This document shows, piece by piece, positions 1-8,494 of a stretch of DNA of 64,000 bases. Source of the DNA: Pseudomonas marginalis (GTDB lineage: Bacteria > Pseudomonadota > Gammaproteobacteria > Pseudomonadales > Pseudomonadaceae); contig NZ_JALJWV010000001.1 in assembly GCF_024169655.1 (NCBI RefSeq), positions 4,942,001-5,006,000 on the forward strand. The letters are read 5' to 3'. Numbering within the stretch: the first letter of the stretch is position 1; each line of letters opens with the position of its first letter. The notes beneath the pieces were generated by a model that saw only the letters and a program-made list of their open reading frames with translations, ran no database searches and was not told where the DNA came from. The translations under genes were made by a program, and so were the position numbers.

Positions 1-486
1 GGTCGCGCCCACCAGGGTGAACGGCGGCAGGTCGAGCTTGATCGAGCGGGCCGCGGGGCCTTCACCGATCATGATGTCGAGCTGGAAGTCTTCCATCGCC
101 GGGTACAGCACTTCCTCGACGATGGGCGACAGCCGGTGGATTTCGTCGATGAACAGCACGTCGTGCGGTTCGAGGTTGGTCAGCAGCGCCGCCAGGTCGC
201 CCGGACGCTCCAGCACCGGGCCGGAGGTGGACTTGATCGACACCCCCATTTCCTGGGCGATGATGTTGGCCAGGGTGGTTTTACCCAACCCCGGCGGGCC
301 GAAGATCAAGGTGTGATCCAGGGATTCACTGCGCCCACGCGCAGCCTGGATGAACAACTCCATCTGCTCGCGCACCGTGGGCTGGCCGATGTAGTCGGCC
401 AGGCTCAGGGGGCGGATGGCGCGATCCTGGATTTCTTCACGGTCACGGGGGCCGGTGGCCGCGATCAGACGATCAGCTTCAATCAC
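1..486 (-). CDS. ruvB: Holliday junction branch migration ATPase RuvB (N-terminal part; cut by window edge)
   Basis: This is the first 162 codons of the AAA+ motor that drives RuvAB branch migration of Holliday junctions; the rest lies left of the window. It starts at a GTG (484-486) that reads MIEADRLIAA, three bases from the ruvA stop, so the two genes are translated as a pair. Walker A GPPGLGKT lies near residue 60 and the Walker B stretch FIDEIHRLSP near residue 105. The last visible residues (LPPFTLVGAT) are the usual RuvB sensor-1 region. It is the last gene of the visible leftward block containing ruvC and ruvA. No frameshift is seen. Confidence 0.97.
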   Translation of the reverse strand, partial: MIEADRLIAATGPRDREEIQDRAIRPLSLADYIGQPTVREQMELFIQAARGRSESLDHTLIFGPPGLGKTTLANIIAQEMGVSIKSTSGPVLERPGDLAALLTNLEPHDVLFIDEIHRLSPIVEEVLYPAMEDFQLDIMIGEGPAARSIKLDLPPFTLVGAT

Positions 487-1098
487 TTAAATCATTCCCT
501 TCAGGGCTCGGCGGATCATGTCTTCGCTGCTCAGGTTCTTGTCCTTGATGGCCGACACCGCTTTGCTGGCTTCCTGCGGCTTGTAGCCCAGGGAGATCAG
601 CGCGCTGACCGCATCGCTTTCGGCACTGGCCACCTGGCCCGCCGGCTGGTTCGGCTGGTTCGGCACCAGGGCGAACATGCTCGGGGCGACTTCCCAGGCC
701 TTGAAACGGTCCTTGAGCTCCACCAGCAGGCGTTCGGCGGTTTTCTTGCCGACCCCCGGCACCTTGGTCAGCGCCGAGGTGTCCTGGGCCGAAACAGCGC
801 GCACCAGTTCGTCCACTTCCAGGCTCGACATCAGCGCCAGGGCCAGTTTCGGCCCTACGCCATTGAGGCGAATCAATTCGCGGAAGAAGTCGCGGTCACG
901 CTTGCCAATGAAGCCATAGAGCAGTTGCGCATCTTCGCGCACCACAAGGTGAGTATGCAGGGTCAATGGCTCGCCAACCGACGGAAGGCGATACAGGGTG
1001 GTCATGGGCACTTCCAGCTCATACCCCAGCCCGTTGACATCCAGAATCAGGTGCGGCGGCTGTTTCTCAGCCAGGGTGCCGCGCAAGCGTCCAATCAC
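487..1098 (-). CDS. ruvA: Holliday junction branch migration protein RuvA
   Basis: RuvA (203 aa, normal length) is the tetrameric DNA-binding subunit that holds the four-way junction flat and recruits RuvB. The GTG start gives MIGRLRGTL, the conserved N-terminus. Domain I (OB fold) covers about residues 1-64 and contains VNGLGYELEVP. Domain II has two helix-hairpin-helix motifs, including LNGVGPKLAL and VPGVGKKTAERL. The C-terminal domain III that contacts RuvB follows a flexible linker rich in Pro, Asn and Gln (around PNQPNQPAG). It lies between ruvC (67 bp upstream) and ruvB (start abutting its stop), so co-transcription is very likely. Confidence 0.97.
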   Translation of the reverse strand: MIGRLRGTLAEKQPPHLILDVNGLGYELEVPMTTLYRLPSVGEPLTLHTHLVVREDAQLLYGFIGKRDRDFFRELIRLNGVGPKLALALMSSLEVDELVRAVSAQDTSALTKVPGVGKKTAERLLVELKDRFKAWEVAPSMFALVPNQPNQPAGQVASAESDAVSALISLGYKPQEASKAVSAIKDKNLSSEDMIRRALKGMI

Positions 1099-1165
1099 GG
1101 TTCAAATCCTTAAGGCTTGGGGTCAGATCGAGGCCTGACCGGAAATAACGATTGCGCCGATGCTA

Positions 1166-1690
1166 TCAGAGACGTAGCCGCCCGCCACGACTGCGTGCCG
1201 CCCCCAGGCCGTGAGGCAGCAGGCTGGAACGGGTGTGCGCGTGGCAAATGGCGATGGCCAGGGCGTCGGAGGCGTCGATCTGCGGCTTGGCGGTGAGCTT
1301 GAGCATGTGCATGACCATCATCTGCACCTGTTCTTTATTGGCCGCACCGGTGCCGACCACAGCCTGCTTGACCTGGGTGGCGGTGTACTCGGCGATTTCC
1401 ATGGCCTCTTCGGCACCGGCCACGATGGCGGCGCCACGGGCCTGACCGAGCTTGAGGGCCGAGTCGGCGTTTTTCGCCATGAACACCTTTTCGATCCCCA
1501 TGGTCACCGGCTTGTAGGTCTGGATCACTTCACGCACACCGCGATAGACGATCTGCAGGCGCTCGGCCAACTCGCCCGAGCCAGTGCGGATGCAGCCCGA
1601 GGCAACATACACGCAGCCGCGCGGGGTGTGTTGCACCACGCCAAAGCCGGTGATGCGCGAACCGGGGTCGATACCTAGGATTAAAGTCAT
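1166..1690 (-). CDS. ruvC: Crossover junction endodeoxyribonuclease RuvC
   Basis: RuvC resolves Holliday junctions by paired nicks after RuvAB branch migration. The protein is 174 aa, the usual length. The reading frame is open further upstream, but the ATG at 1690 gives MTLILGIDPGSRITGFG, the conserved N-terminus with the first catalytic Asp (D7). The other metal-binding residues are visible in GIEKVFMAKNADSA (Glu) and DASDALAIAICHA (two Asp). The extra upstream frame runs into a REP element and is not coding. It is followed by ruvA and preceded by yebC. Confidence 0.97.
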   Translation of the reverse strand: MTLILGIDPGSRITGFGVVQHTPRGCVYVASGCIRTGSGELAERLQIVYRGVREVIQTYKPVTMGIEKVFMAKNADSALKLGQARGAAIVAGAEEAMEIAEYTATQVKQAVVGTGAANKEQVQMMVMHMLKLTAKPQIDASDALAIAICHAHTRSSLLPHGLGAARSRGGRLRL

Positions 1691-1737
1691 AACGCCTGCA
1701 GGTCGGGTAAACACAATTTTTGATACAGGGAAGATCC

Positions 1738-1830
1738 AATGTGGGAGGGGGCTTGCTCCCGATGGCAGTGGTTCAGTCGATTTATAAATGACTGACACAC
1801 CACCATCGGCAGCAAGCCCCCTCTCACATG
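1738..1830. repeat. REP pair (GTGGGAGGGGGCTTGC family) between yebC and ruvC
   Basis: Two copies of the core GTGGGAGGGGGCTTGC, in inverted orientation, each followed by a CGATGGC or CCATCGGC segment and separated by about 25 bp. This is the palindromic REP-pair layout found many times in this window. It fills the gap between the yebC stop and the ruvC start and could fold in the transcript of the operon. Confidence 0.85.
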
Positions 1831-1847
1831 TTGATCCACATCGCCCT

Positions 1848-2594
1848 TCAGCCCAGTTGCTCGGCTACCGACTCTGGAATGTCAGCATTAGAGTAGACGT
1901 TCTGCACGTCATCCAGGTCCTCAAGCATATCCAGCATCTTCAGCACTTTCTGCGCGCCGTCCAGGTCCAGTTCGGCGCTGGTGGTCGGCAGCATCACGAT
2001 TTCCGCGTCGGTGCCTTTGAAACCGGCGGTTTCCAGCGCGTTACGCACCGCATAGAACCCGGCGAACGAGGTGAACACGTCGATGGAGCCATCTTCATTG
2101 GTCACCACGTCGTCAGCATCCGCTTCCATCGCGGCTTCCATCAACGCGTCTTCATCCACATCCGGCGCAAAGGAAATCTGGCCCTTGCGCTCGAACAGGT
2201 AGGCCACCGAGCCATCCGTGCCAAGGTTGCCACCGCACTTGCTGAACGCGTGGCGCACGGCCGCGGCGGTACGGTTGCGGTTATCGGTCATGCACTCGAC
2301 CATCACCGCCACGCCGCCCGGGCCGTAGCCTTCGTAGGTCAGCTCGACCATGTCGTCGGTATCGGCCGCACCGGCGCCACGGGCCACGGCGCGGTCGATG
2401 ATGTCGCGACTCATGTTGGCGCCGAGGGCCTTGTCCAGCGCCAGGCGCAGACGCGGGTTGGAGCCCGGATCACCGCCACCCTGGCGGGCGGCGACGGTCA
2501 GTTCGCGAATCCACTTGGTGAAAATCTTGCCTTTCTTGGCATCCTGACGCTCTTTGCGGTGCTTGATGTTCGCCCACTTGGAATGGCCAGCCAT
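1848..2594 (-). CDS. yebC: YebC/PmpR family transcriptional regulator
   Basis: A 248-aa member of the YebC/PmpR (TACO1-like) family. The ATG at 2594 gives MAGHSKWANIKHRKERQD, the family signature at the N-terminus; the longer open frame (to 2651) lacks homology-like sequence. Other family stretches are GGDPGSNPRLRLALDKA and GYGPGGVAVMVECMTDN. In P. aeruginosa the orthologous position next to ruvC holds pmpR, described as a negative regulator of the quinolone signal receptor gene. More recent work on the family points to a role at stalled ribosomes. Which role applies here cannot be told from sequence. Confidence 0.95.
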   Translation of the reverse strand: MAGHSKWANIKHRKERQDAKKGKIFTKWIRELTVAARQGGGDPGSNPRLRLALDKALGANMSRDIIDRAVARGAGAADTDDMVELTYEGYGPGGVAVMVECMTDNRNRTAAAVRHAFSKCGGNLGTDGSVAYLFERKGQISFAPDVDEDALMEAAMEADADDVVTNEDGSIDVFTSFAGFYAVRNALETAGFKGTDAEIVMLPTTSAELDLDGAQKVLKMLDMLEDLDDVQNVYSNADIPESVAEQLG

Positions 2595-2663
2595 AACACA
2601 ACTCCGAAATTCTCTAGAAACCTTATCAACCCCGCCCCAGGCGGGATACAACCCTTGTAACGC

Positions 2664-2692
2664 AAAGGCGCATCCGAAGATGCGCCTTTTTG
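2664..2692 (-). terminator. Hairpin with UUCG loop downstream of aspS
   Basis: Read on the minus strand, AAGGCGCATC and GATGCGCCTT flank a TTCG tetraloop and are followed by a short T run. It sits between the aspS stop (2730) and the yebC start (2594), so it is a terminator or attenuator for aspS transcription. The T tract is short (three T), so readthrough into yebC-ruvCAB is plausible. Confidence 0.7.
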
Positions 2693-2729
2693 ACTGCGTA
2701 AAACCTTATCGCGCTTTCACGCAGCGGCC

Positions 2730-4505
<1,776 letters not shown>

Positions 4506-4614
4506 GGTAGTGGTTTCACTTCTCGTAATTCGAAATTCGGTGGCAGGCTTGGCCTCAGTCACCGCACATAAGTCAGGGGACGGATAATGCAGGAGCCTGC
4601 GCGTAGAGTTCAAC

Positions 4615-4836
4615 TCAGTCTGCTTTGTCGCCGCCCGCCAGATTCTTCTTCGAGCCGGTCTTGAAGTCGGTCTCGTACCAGCCGCTGCCGCTCAGGCGGA
4701 AGCCCGGCATGGACAACATCTTTTTAAGCTGCGGCGCCTGGCAGGCTGGGCAATCGACCAGCGGCGCGTCGCTGATCTTCTGGATGGCTTCCAACTGATG
4801 ACCACAGGAAGCGCATTGATAGTCGTACATGGGCAT
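4615..4836 (-). CDS. FmdB-type zinc-ribbon protein
   Basis: A 73-aa protein beginning MPMYDYQCASCGHQ, the signature of the FmdB/CxxC-CxxC regulatory-protein family. Four cysteines form two knuckles (C8/C11 and C29/C32) that should bind one zinc. The C-terminal half (SGSGWYETDFKTGSKKN) is also typical. The family name comes from a putative regulator of formamidase; its molecular role in Pseudomonas is unknown. It is immediately upstream of aspS on the same strand, a conserved pairing that suggests co-expression with translation and repair genes. Confidence 0.9.
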   Translation of the reverse strand: MPMYDYQCASCGHQLEAIQKISDAPLVDCPACQAPQLKKMLSMPGFRLSGSGWYETDFKTGSKKNLAGGDKAD

Positions 4837-5018
4837 GGAGATGTCTCGGCGATCAGATCGTTACTGTGCCGCGCCTGCCTCCGGACAGAGGGCACTGCGC
4901 AGAAAGCGCTGGCAGCAGCAAAGCGCGGGATTATATCTGGTAAATCGAGGCAGCGCAGCCGGCTTTCTGCCCGAGGCCCGGCCCGCGTGCACGTTGGGCC
5001 GGCCCCGGAACCTCCGGA

Positions 5019-5333
5019 TTACTCAGGGTTTGACAGGCAAGCACGGCCTTTCAATACGTGAACCACGCACACCACTCGGACCAGCCCGCTGAAGTTCTTC
5101 ACGCCGCCATAGCGCAAATGCACTTCCCGATCGACATAAGACAACAACGCACTGACTGAACAGGCATTGAGCCTGGCTATTTCCGTGAGGATATTCCAGT
5201 AGATCTGTTCCAGCCGCAGGCAAGTGGAAAACCCATTGAGCCTTACCGATCGGGACAGCGGCCGCGCCAGCCCCATATCGAACCCTTTGACAAAGGGATC
5301 GACGTTTATCTTTTGAAAACCACAGGTCTCCAT
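5019..5333 (-). CDS. Ribbon-helix-helix domain protein (RHH_4 type)
   Basis: About 104 aa. The central part (residues about 25-85: LSRSVRLNGFSTCLRLEQIY, then a helix and SALLSYVDREVHLRYGG) resembles the ribbon-helix-helix_4 family of small predicted DNA-binding proteins, in which a beta strand (SVRLNG) is followed by two helices. The start is uncertain: ATG at 5333 (METCGFQKIN) is chosen, but ATG at 5360 (MSRGVGSRV) has a GGAG about 10 bases upstream and is an equally good candidate. It lies alone between dps and the fmdB-like gene. Target genes are unknown. Confidence 0.7.
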   Translation of the reverse strand: METCGFQKINVDPFVKGFDMGLARPLSRSVRLNGFSTCLRLEQIYWNILTEIARLNACSVSALLSYVDREVHLRYGGVKNFSGLVRVVCVVHVLKGRACLSNPE

Positions 5334-5509
5334 CACTCTACTACCCACTCCACGTGACATACAACCGACACTCCATTGCCAAACAGCGGTCCATGGGTTT
5401 CTCCCATTGGACGGTGGGCCTATCAAACAGCAGGAGGACGGGGGCAGCCAGAAGACGGGGAGTTGATAGTCGTAGGACAACGCCAGGAAACACGGAGAAA
5501 CAAGCGAGC

Positions 5510-5526
5510 GGCGCCAGGACGGCGCC
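5510..5526 (-). terminator. GC hairpin downstream of dps (weak terminator candidate)
   Basis: GGCGCC-AGGAC-GGCGCC forms a six-pair stem 16 bp past the dps stop. No proper T run follows on the minus strand, so termination by this hairpin alone is doubtful. Confidence 0.35.
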
Positions 5527-5541
5527 ACCCGGGGTCGACGT

Positions 5542-6015
5542 CTACTTGCTTTCGAGCAGGGAACGCAGCATCCACGCGGTTTTTTCGTGAACTTGCATAC
5601 GCTGGGTCAACAGGTCGGCCGTCGGTTCATCGCTGACCTTATCGAGCAGTGGAAAAATGCCGCGCGCGGTGCGCGTAACCGCCTCCTGGCCCGCCACCAA
5701 CTGTTTGATCATCTCTTCAGCGCTGGGCACGCCCTCTTCTTCCTTGATCGAAGACAGACGCGCATAGATCGAATAGGCACCCGGCGCCGGGAAGCCCAGG
5801 GCACGAATTCGCTCGGCTATCAGGTCCACCGCCAGCGCCAGTTCGTTGTACTGCTCTTCGAACATCAAGTGCAGCGTGCGAAACATGGGGCCCGTGACGT
5901 TCCAGTGGAAATTGTGGGTCTTCAGGTACAGCACATAGGTATCGGAAAGCAGACGCGAAAGCCCGTCGACGATGGATTTGCGATCTTCTTCACTGATACC
6001 GATATCGATTGCCAT
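5542..6015 (-). CDS. dps: Dps-family ferritin-like DNA-protection protein
   Basis: A 157-aa Dps/miniferritin. It oxidises and stores iron with hydrogen peroxide as oxidant and coats DNA in starved or stressed cells. The ferroxidase-site stretch is visible: LKTHNFHWNVTGPMF (His and Trp), followed by LMFEEQYNELALAVDLIAERI (Asp/Glu). The start ATG at 6015 (MAIDIGISEEDR) has an AAGGGG ribosome site six bases upstream; ten earlier in-frame codons lack one. Gene order aspS/dps/cold-shock matches the P. aeruginosa PA0961-PA0963 neighbourhood as I recall it. A possible -10 is at 6063-6068. Confidence 0.94.
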   Translation of the reverse strand: MAIDIGISEEDRKSIVDGLSRLLSDTYVLYLKTHNFHWNVTGPMFRTLHLMFEEQYNELALAVDLIAERIRALGFPAPGAYSIYARLSSIKEEEGVPSAEEMIKQLVAGQEAVTRTARGIFPLLDKVSDEPTADLLTQRMQVHEKTAWMLRSLLESK

Positions 6016-6062
6016 GTTTATCCCCTTCAATTGAACAGCATTCATTGATCAGGTGCCGGACC

Positions 6063-6068
6063 ACTCTA
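6063..6068 (-). promoter_or_regulatory. Possible extended -10 (TGCTAGAGT) for dps
   Basis: On the minus strand TTGCTAGAGT carries a TGC extension and a TAGAGT hexamer about 48 bases upstream of the dps ATG. CTA-start -10 elements suit stationary-phase sigma-S promoters, which would fit dps. No good -35 is visible. Confidence 0.35.
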
Positions 6069-6277
6069 GCAAGAGTACTCACCGTGTGCAGCCCGACGCA
6101 CCGAGGCGACGTGCGGCAAATCGCCCTGCTTGGCCTTGCTGGCCCGCGACGGTGAAGGCTTTGGGCGCTATAGGAAGTTTCCCGACAGCAGGCAAAACGC
6201 CTGCAACTGTCTAGGACAAGCGTTTGACGCAGAAATGCCCTGCCCCCTTGCAACGCCCGGAAATGCTTGATTTGAGT

Positions 6278-6294
6278 AGGCACAGCCTTTGCTG
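6278..6294 (+). promoter_or_regulatory. Candidate sigma-54 (-24/-12) promoter
   Basis: AGGCACAGCCTTTGCT has GG and GC dinucleotides exactly 12 bases apart (6279 and 6291), as needed for RpoN. It differs from TGGCAC-N5-TTGC only at the first base. It points right, about 150 bp upstream of the cold-shock fusion gene. No enhancer-type dyad was found nearby, so chance occurrence is possible. Confidence 0.4.
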
Positions 6295-6442
6295 TTAAAT
6301 AGGCAGCGTGTCGCTGTCGTTATTTTCTTCGGCCAGCGCATAGGCTGATACCCGCGCACGTGCTCAACGCCTCCCATTGTTCAGAAGCGAACCGTGCCAG
6401 TCAGCTCTTCCTTGTGATCCGTCTTAACGTGAGTTAATCAAA

Positions 6443-7045
6443 ATGTTGAAAATCGTCCACCTGCTAACGGGCGTTGCAGCTTTGCTGCTGTCCTTTATCC
6501 CGAGCCTGCAGCCTGAAAGCCTGCCTTACCTGCAACAACATGACGCTCTGTACCTGGCCTTGTTCGGCCTTCTCAACCTGACGCTGGCGCCAGTGATTCC
6601 TTACTGGAACAAAGGCACGCGTCATCAACTGCAAAACCTGGTCAGTGCGCTGCTGGTGCTGACTGTTGTCGTACAAACCCTCACCCTCCTGGCGCCCATG
6701 CCTGAAGTCGGCGGCCACCCGGCCATCCTGCTCAGCCTGGTGATTGCGCTGGTCGCCATCGTTCTTCACCTGGCCATCAGCTTCTACCGTTCGTCCCCTA
6801 CGGCCGCGTCGCAAAACTACGACATGACCAATCGGGATACCGGGACCGTCAAGTGGTTCAACACGTCCAAAGGCTTCGGCTTTATTTCCCGCGATTCGGG
6901 CGACGATATCTTCGTCCACTTCCGGGCCATCCGTGGCGAAGGCCATCGCGTTCTGGTCGAAGGCCAGCGTGTGGAATTCTCCGTCATGAACCGCGACAAA
7001 GGCCTGCAAGCCGAAGACGTGATCGCCGCCTTGCCGCGTCGCTGA
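6443..7045 (+). CDS. Four-TM membrane protein fused to a C-terminal cold-shock domain
   Basis: A 200-aa protein with two unlike halves. Residues 1-120 contain four hydrophobic segments (near 4-22, 36-54, 66-86 and 92-115), predicted to span the inner membrane. Residues about 130-198 are a complete cold-shock (CspA) domain with both RNA-binding motifs, KGFGFI and DIFVHF, beginning GTVKWFNTSKGF. The CSD would bind single-stranded RNA or DNA at the cytoplasmic face of the membrane. A P. aeruginosa protein at the same position (PA0961, beside dps and aspS) is annotated as a probable cold-shock protein. The role of the membrane part is not known. A strong terminator follows. Confidence 0.9.
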   Translation: MLKIVHLLTGVAALLLSFIPSLQPESLPYLQQHDALYLALFGLLNLTLAPVIPYWNKGTRHQLQNLVSALLVLTVVVQTLTLLAPMPEVGGHPAILLSLVIALVAIVLHLAISFYRSSPTAASQNYDMTNRDTGTVKWFNTSKGFGFISRDSGDDIFVHFRAIRGEGHRVLVEGQRVEFSVMNRDKGLQAEDVIAALPRR

Positions 7046-7062
7046 TTCCAGGCTAAGCAGTA

Positions 7063-7103
7063 AAAAAAACCGCGATCCGGCGCAGGCTGGATCGCGGTTT
7101 TTT
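7063..7103. terminator. Bidirectional rho-independent terminator
   Basis: ACCGCGATCC and GGATCGCGGT form a ten-pair stem with an A run on the left and a T run on the right, so it can stop transcription of both the cold-shock fusion gene (rightward) and slyX (leftward). Confidence 0.9.
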
Positions 7104-7115
7104 ATGGCGCGGCTA

Positions 7116-7322
7116 TTAATAGTGAGGCGGCGGCGCTTCTTCTTCGGACGACTCGAACTGGCCGCCCATTTCTTCCTGACGCTTGAGCAGCGCAGTCATC
7201 TGCAGTTGCAGGCGTTCGACCGCCCGCTGCTGGGTGACCAGGATATCGTTGAGGGTTTCGATGGTGTCGTCCTGAAAGGCCAGGCGGCTTTCCAGGTCGG
7301 TCACGCGGTCTTGCAGATCCAT
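7116..7322 (-). CDS. slyX: SlyX family protein
   Basis: A 68-aa coiled-coil protein starting MDLQDRVTDLESRLAFQDDT, with the heptad pattern and the short proline-rich tail (APPPHY) typical of SlyX. Its function is unknown. It begins 3 bp after the HIT gene stop, so the two form a two-gene operon ended by the terminator at 7063-7103. Confidence 0.9.
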   Translation of the reverse strand: MDLQDRVTDLESRLAFQDDTIETLNDILVTQQRAVERLQLQMTALLKRQEEMGGQFESSEEEAPPPHY

Positions 7323-7325
7323 GGT

Positions 7326-7751
7326 TCAGTCCTGGGTAAAGATGAAGTCGGCAGGCAACAGCTCGCGCAACCGCGCACGAATGGCAGCCACTTGTTCTTC
7401 CGTATACGACCGCGCCGGGTGCTTGCCCCAAACTGGCGCAGGCCAGGCAATGTCGTCGCGTTTGCGCACGATCACATGCACATGCAACTGGCTGACAACA
7501 TTCCCCAGCGCGCCGATGTTCATCTTGTCGGCCACTAAGCCTTCGCTCAGCAATTGCGCCAAGGCCGTGGTTTCTTCCCACAGCTTCTGTTGATCTGCGA
7601 CACCCAGTTGAAACACTTCGCTGATACCGTTGATACGCGGCACCAGAATGTACCAGGGGTAATTCGAGTCATTGGACAGCAGCAGGCGGCACAACGGGAA
7701 GTCCCCGATGGCCAGTGTGTCTTGTTGCAGGCGTTGATCTAAGGCGAACAC
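7326..7751 (-). CDS. HIT domain protein (nucleotide hydrolase/transferase family)
   Basis: A 141-aa histidine-triad protein. The family core is seen as SQLHVHVIVRKRDD near residue 95. The third histidine of the usual H-x-H-x-H signature is Ile here, while the central His that forms the nucleotidyl intermediate is kept. This divergent form is, as I recall, usual in this proteobacterial branch. The GTG at 7751 (reads MFALDQRL) is chosen because GGAG lies eight bases upstream; the GTG at 7760 would overlap that site. The substrate is unknown. It is co-transcribed with slyX. Confidence 0.88.
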   Translation of the reverse strand: MFALDQRLQQDTLAIGDFPLCRLLLSNDSNYPWYILVPRINGISEVFQLGVADQQKLWEETTALAQLLSEGLVADKMNIGALGNVVSQLHVHVIVRKRDDIAWPAPVWGKHPARSYTEEQVAAIRARLRELLPADFIFTQD

Positions 7752-7849
7752 CGCGGGCACTCCGTTCGGCAGGTCAGATTCTGGAGCCCAGCATACCTTC
7801 GAACGCTTGCGGCTTCACTTCGAATGCAGAAGCCAACGCACATCCCGAT

Positions 7850-7876
7850 AAAAAACCTGCCCCCTTTCGAGGCAGG
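7850..7876 (-). terminator. Orphan rho-independent terminator on the minus strand
   Basis: On the minus strand CCTGCC and GGCAGG pair around a TCGAAAGGG loop and are followed by TTTTTTA. It lies about 100 bp upstream of the HIT gene start, and there is no recognisable gene on the minus strand further upstream before the porin region. It may end a small RNA or act as an attenuator in a long HIT-gene leader. Confidence 0.75.
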
Positions 7877-8394
7877 CGGATAATTGAGCTACGCTAACTC
7901 GGGCCTCACCGGGATGCACCAAAATGACCCACCCGTGCATCAAAGAGATCCGCCAAGTACCCACCCATGAGGGTGAATCGGTAACGTTTCTCTCTGGCAC
8001 GGGATTCATGCACCACCGGAGCAAGAGAATGCATGGCCGTCAAGAGCAAACAAAACGGCGTAAAAAGCCCGTGCTTATAGGTTTTTTACAGCGCAGCAAG
8101 GCTTTTCACGAAAAAATGACATTCAGTTACCGGTTTGGGCGCGCTTGTTGCATTCACACCCACATCGTCGGCAACGGCACCCTTCAGGAAGCGGGTGTTT
8201 CGCGATAAGAACAGCAGCGAGTCAATGCGGAACAAGGACGCATTCAAACTATGAAAGGGGTTTGAAAAGAGCATTGAAGTTGTCAGTCCGGTTGCATTCG
8301 GACTGTGGATTTGCGACACGGATCTAGCAATTTACGACAGCCTCGTAAAGAAGCTGAAAGGAAAGATGGGTAAGTATCGTCATTAGAGTCAGCG

Positions 8395-8403
8395 TGATAT
8401 AAC
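8395..8403 (+). promoter_or_regulatory. Possible extended -10 for the porin gene
   Basis: TGATATAAC combines a TGn extension with a TATAAC hexamer. A start near 8410 would give a leader of about 85 nt. The -35 region is weak, so the call rests on the extended -10 alone. Confidence 0.4.
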
Positions 8404-8416
8404 TTTACGCGGACAC

Positions 8417-8460
8417 AAAAAAAGAAAGAGCCGCCCAGATAAAAATACAGGTGGGACGGC
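8417..8460 (+). promoter_or_regulatory. Porin leader: A-rich CA-type motif and hairpin
   Basis: AAAAAGAA (8419-8426) fits the AANAANAA pattern bound by Hfq with Crc in Pseudomonas carbon catabolite repression. It is followed directly by a hairpin in which GCCG-CCCA (8430-8437) pairs with TGGG-A-CGGC (8452-8460). The motif is about 70 nt from the start codon, farther than most proven Crc sites, so control by Crc is only a possibility. Confidence 0.4.
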
Positions 8461-8494
8461 AGTACTCTTCCTAAAACCAAAGGAGCAAATCACG

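Larger units (their letters stand above)
6016..6442. other. Divergent intergenic region dps / cold-shock fusion (427 bp)
   Basis: No convincing gene. It must hold the dps promoter (left) and the promoter of the cold-shock fusion gene (right). The only recognisable sites are the -10 candidate for dps and a -24/-12-like element at 6278-6294. Short ORFs here have no family-like sequence. Confidence 0.6.
7752..8494. other. Long intergenic region upstream of the porin (743 bp)
   Basis: No ORF here looks like a known protein. The reading frames at 7924-8208 (+) and 8086-8319 (-) have no family-like features and no convincing start. The region contains the orphan minus-strand terminator, a perfect hairpin CAGTCCG/CGGACTG with an 8-nt loop at 8283-8304, a possible extended -10 at 8398-8403 and the porin leader hairpin at 8430-8460. 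Confidence 0.6.

Noticed and set aside
1691..1798. N-terminal extension of ruvC by 36 codons
   Set aside because: The extension is encoded by REP sequence and lacks similarity to RuvC; the internal ATG at 1690 gives the conserved start.
4974..5010. GC-rich hairpin CCGGCCC/GGGCCGG downstream of the ribbon-helix-helix gene
   Set aside because: No T run on either strand; stem could be due to base composition alone.
7850..7910. A tRNA-like phrase (GTAGCTCAATTA) on the minus strand
   Set aside because: No T-arm GGTTCRA sequence, no acceptor pairing and no anticodon stem; the resemblance is limited to a few bases.
7924..8208. A 94-codon ORF on the plus strand in the porin upstream region
   Set aside because: The first 30 residues look protein-like, but the rest is Lys/Arg-rich without pattern and there is no ribosome site; left as unexplained sequence.
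8086..8319. A 77-codon ORF on the minus strand in the porin upstream region
   Set aside because: No ribosome site, no family-like sequence, and it overlaps probable regulatory sequence of the porin.
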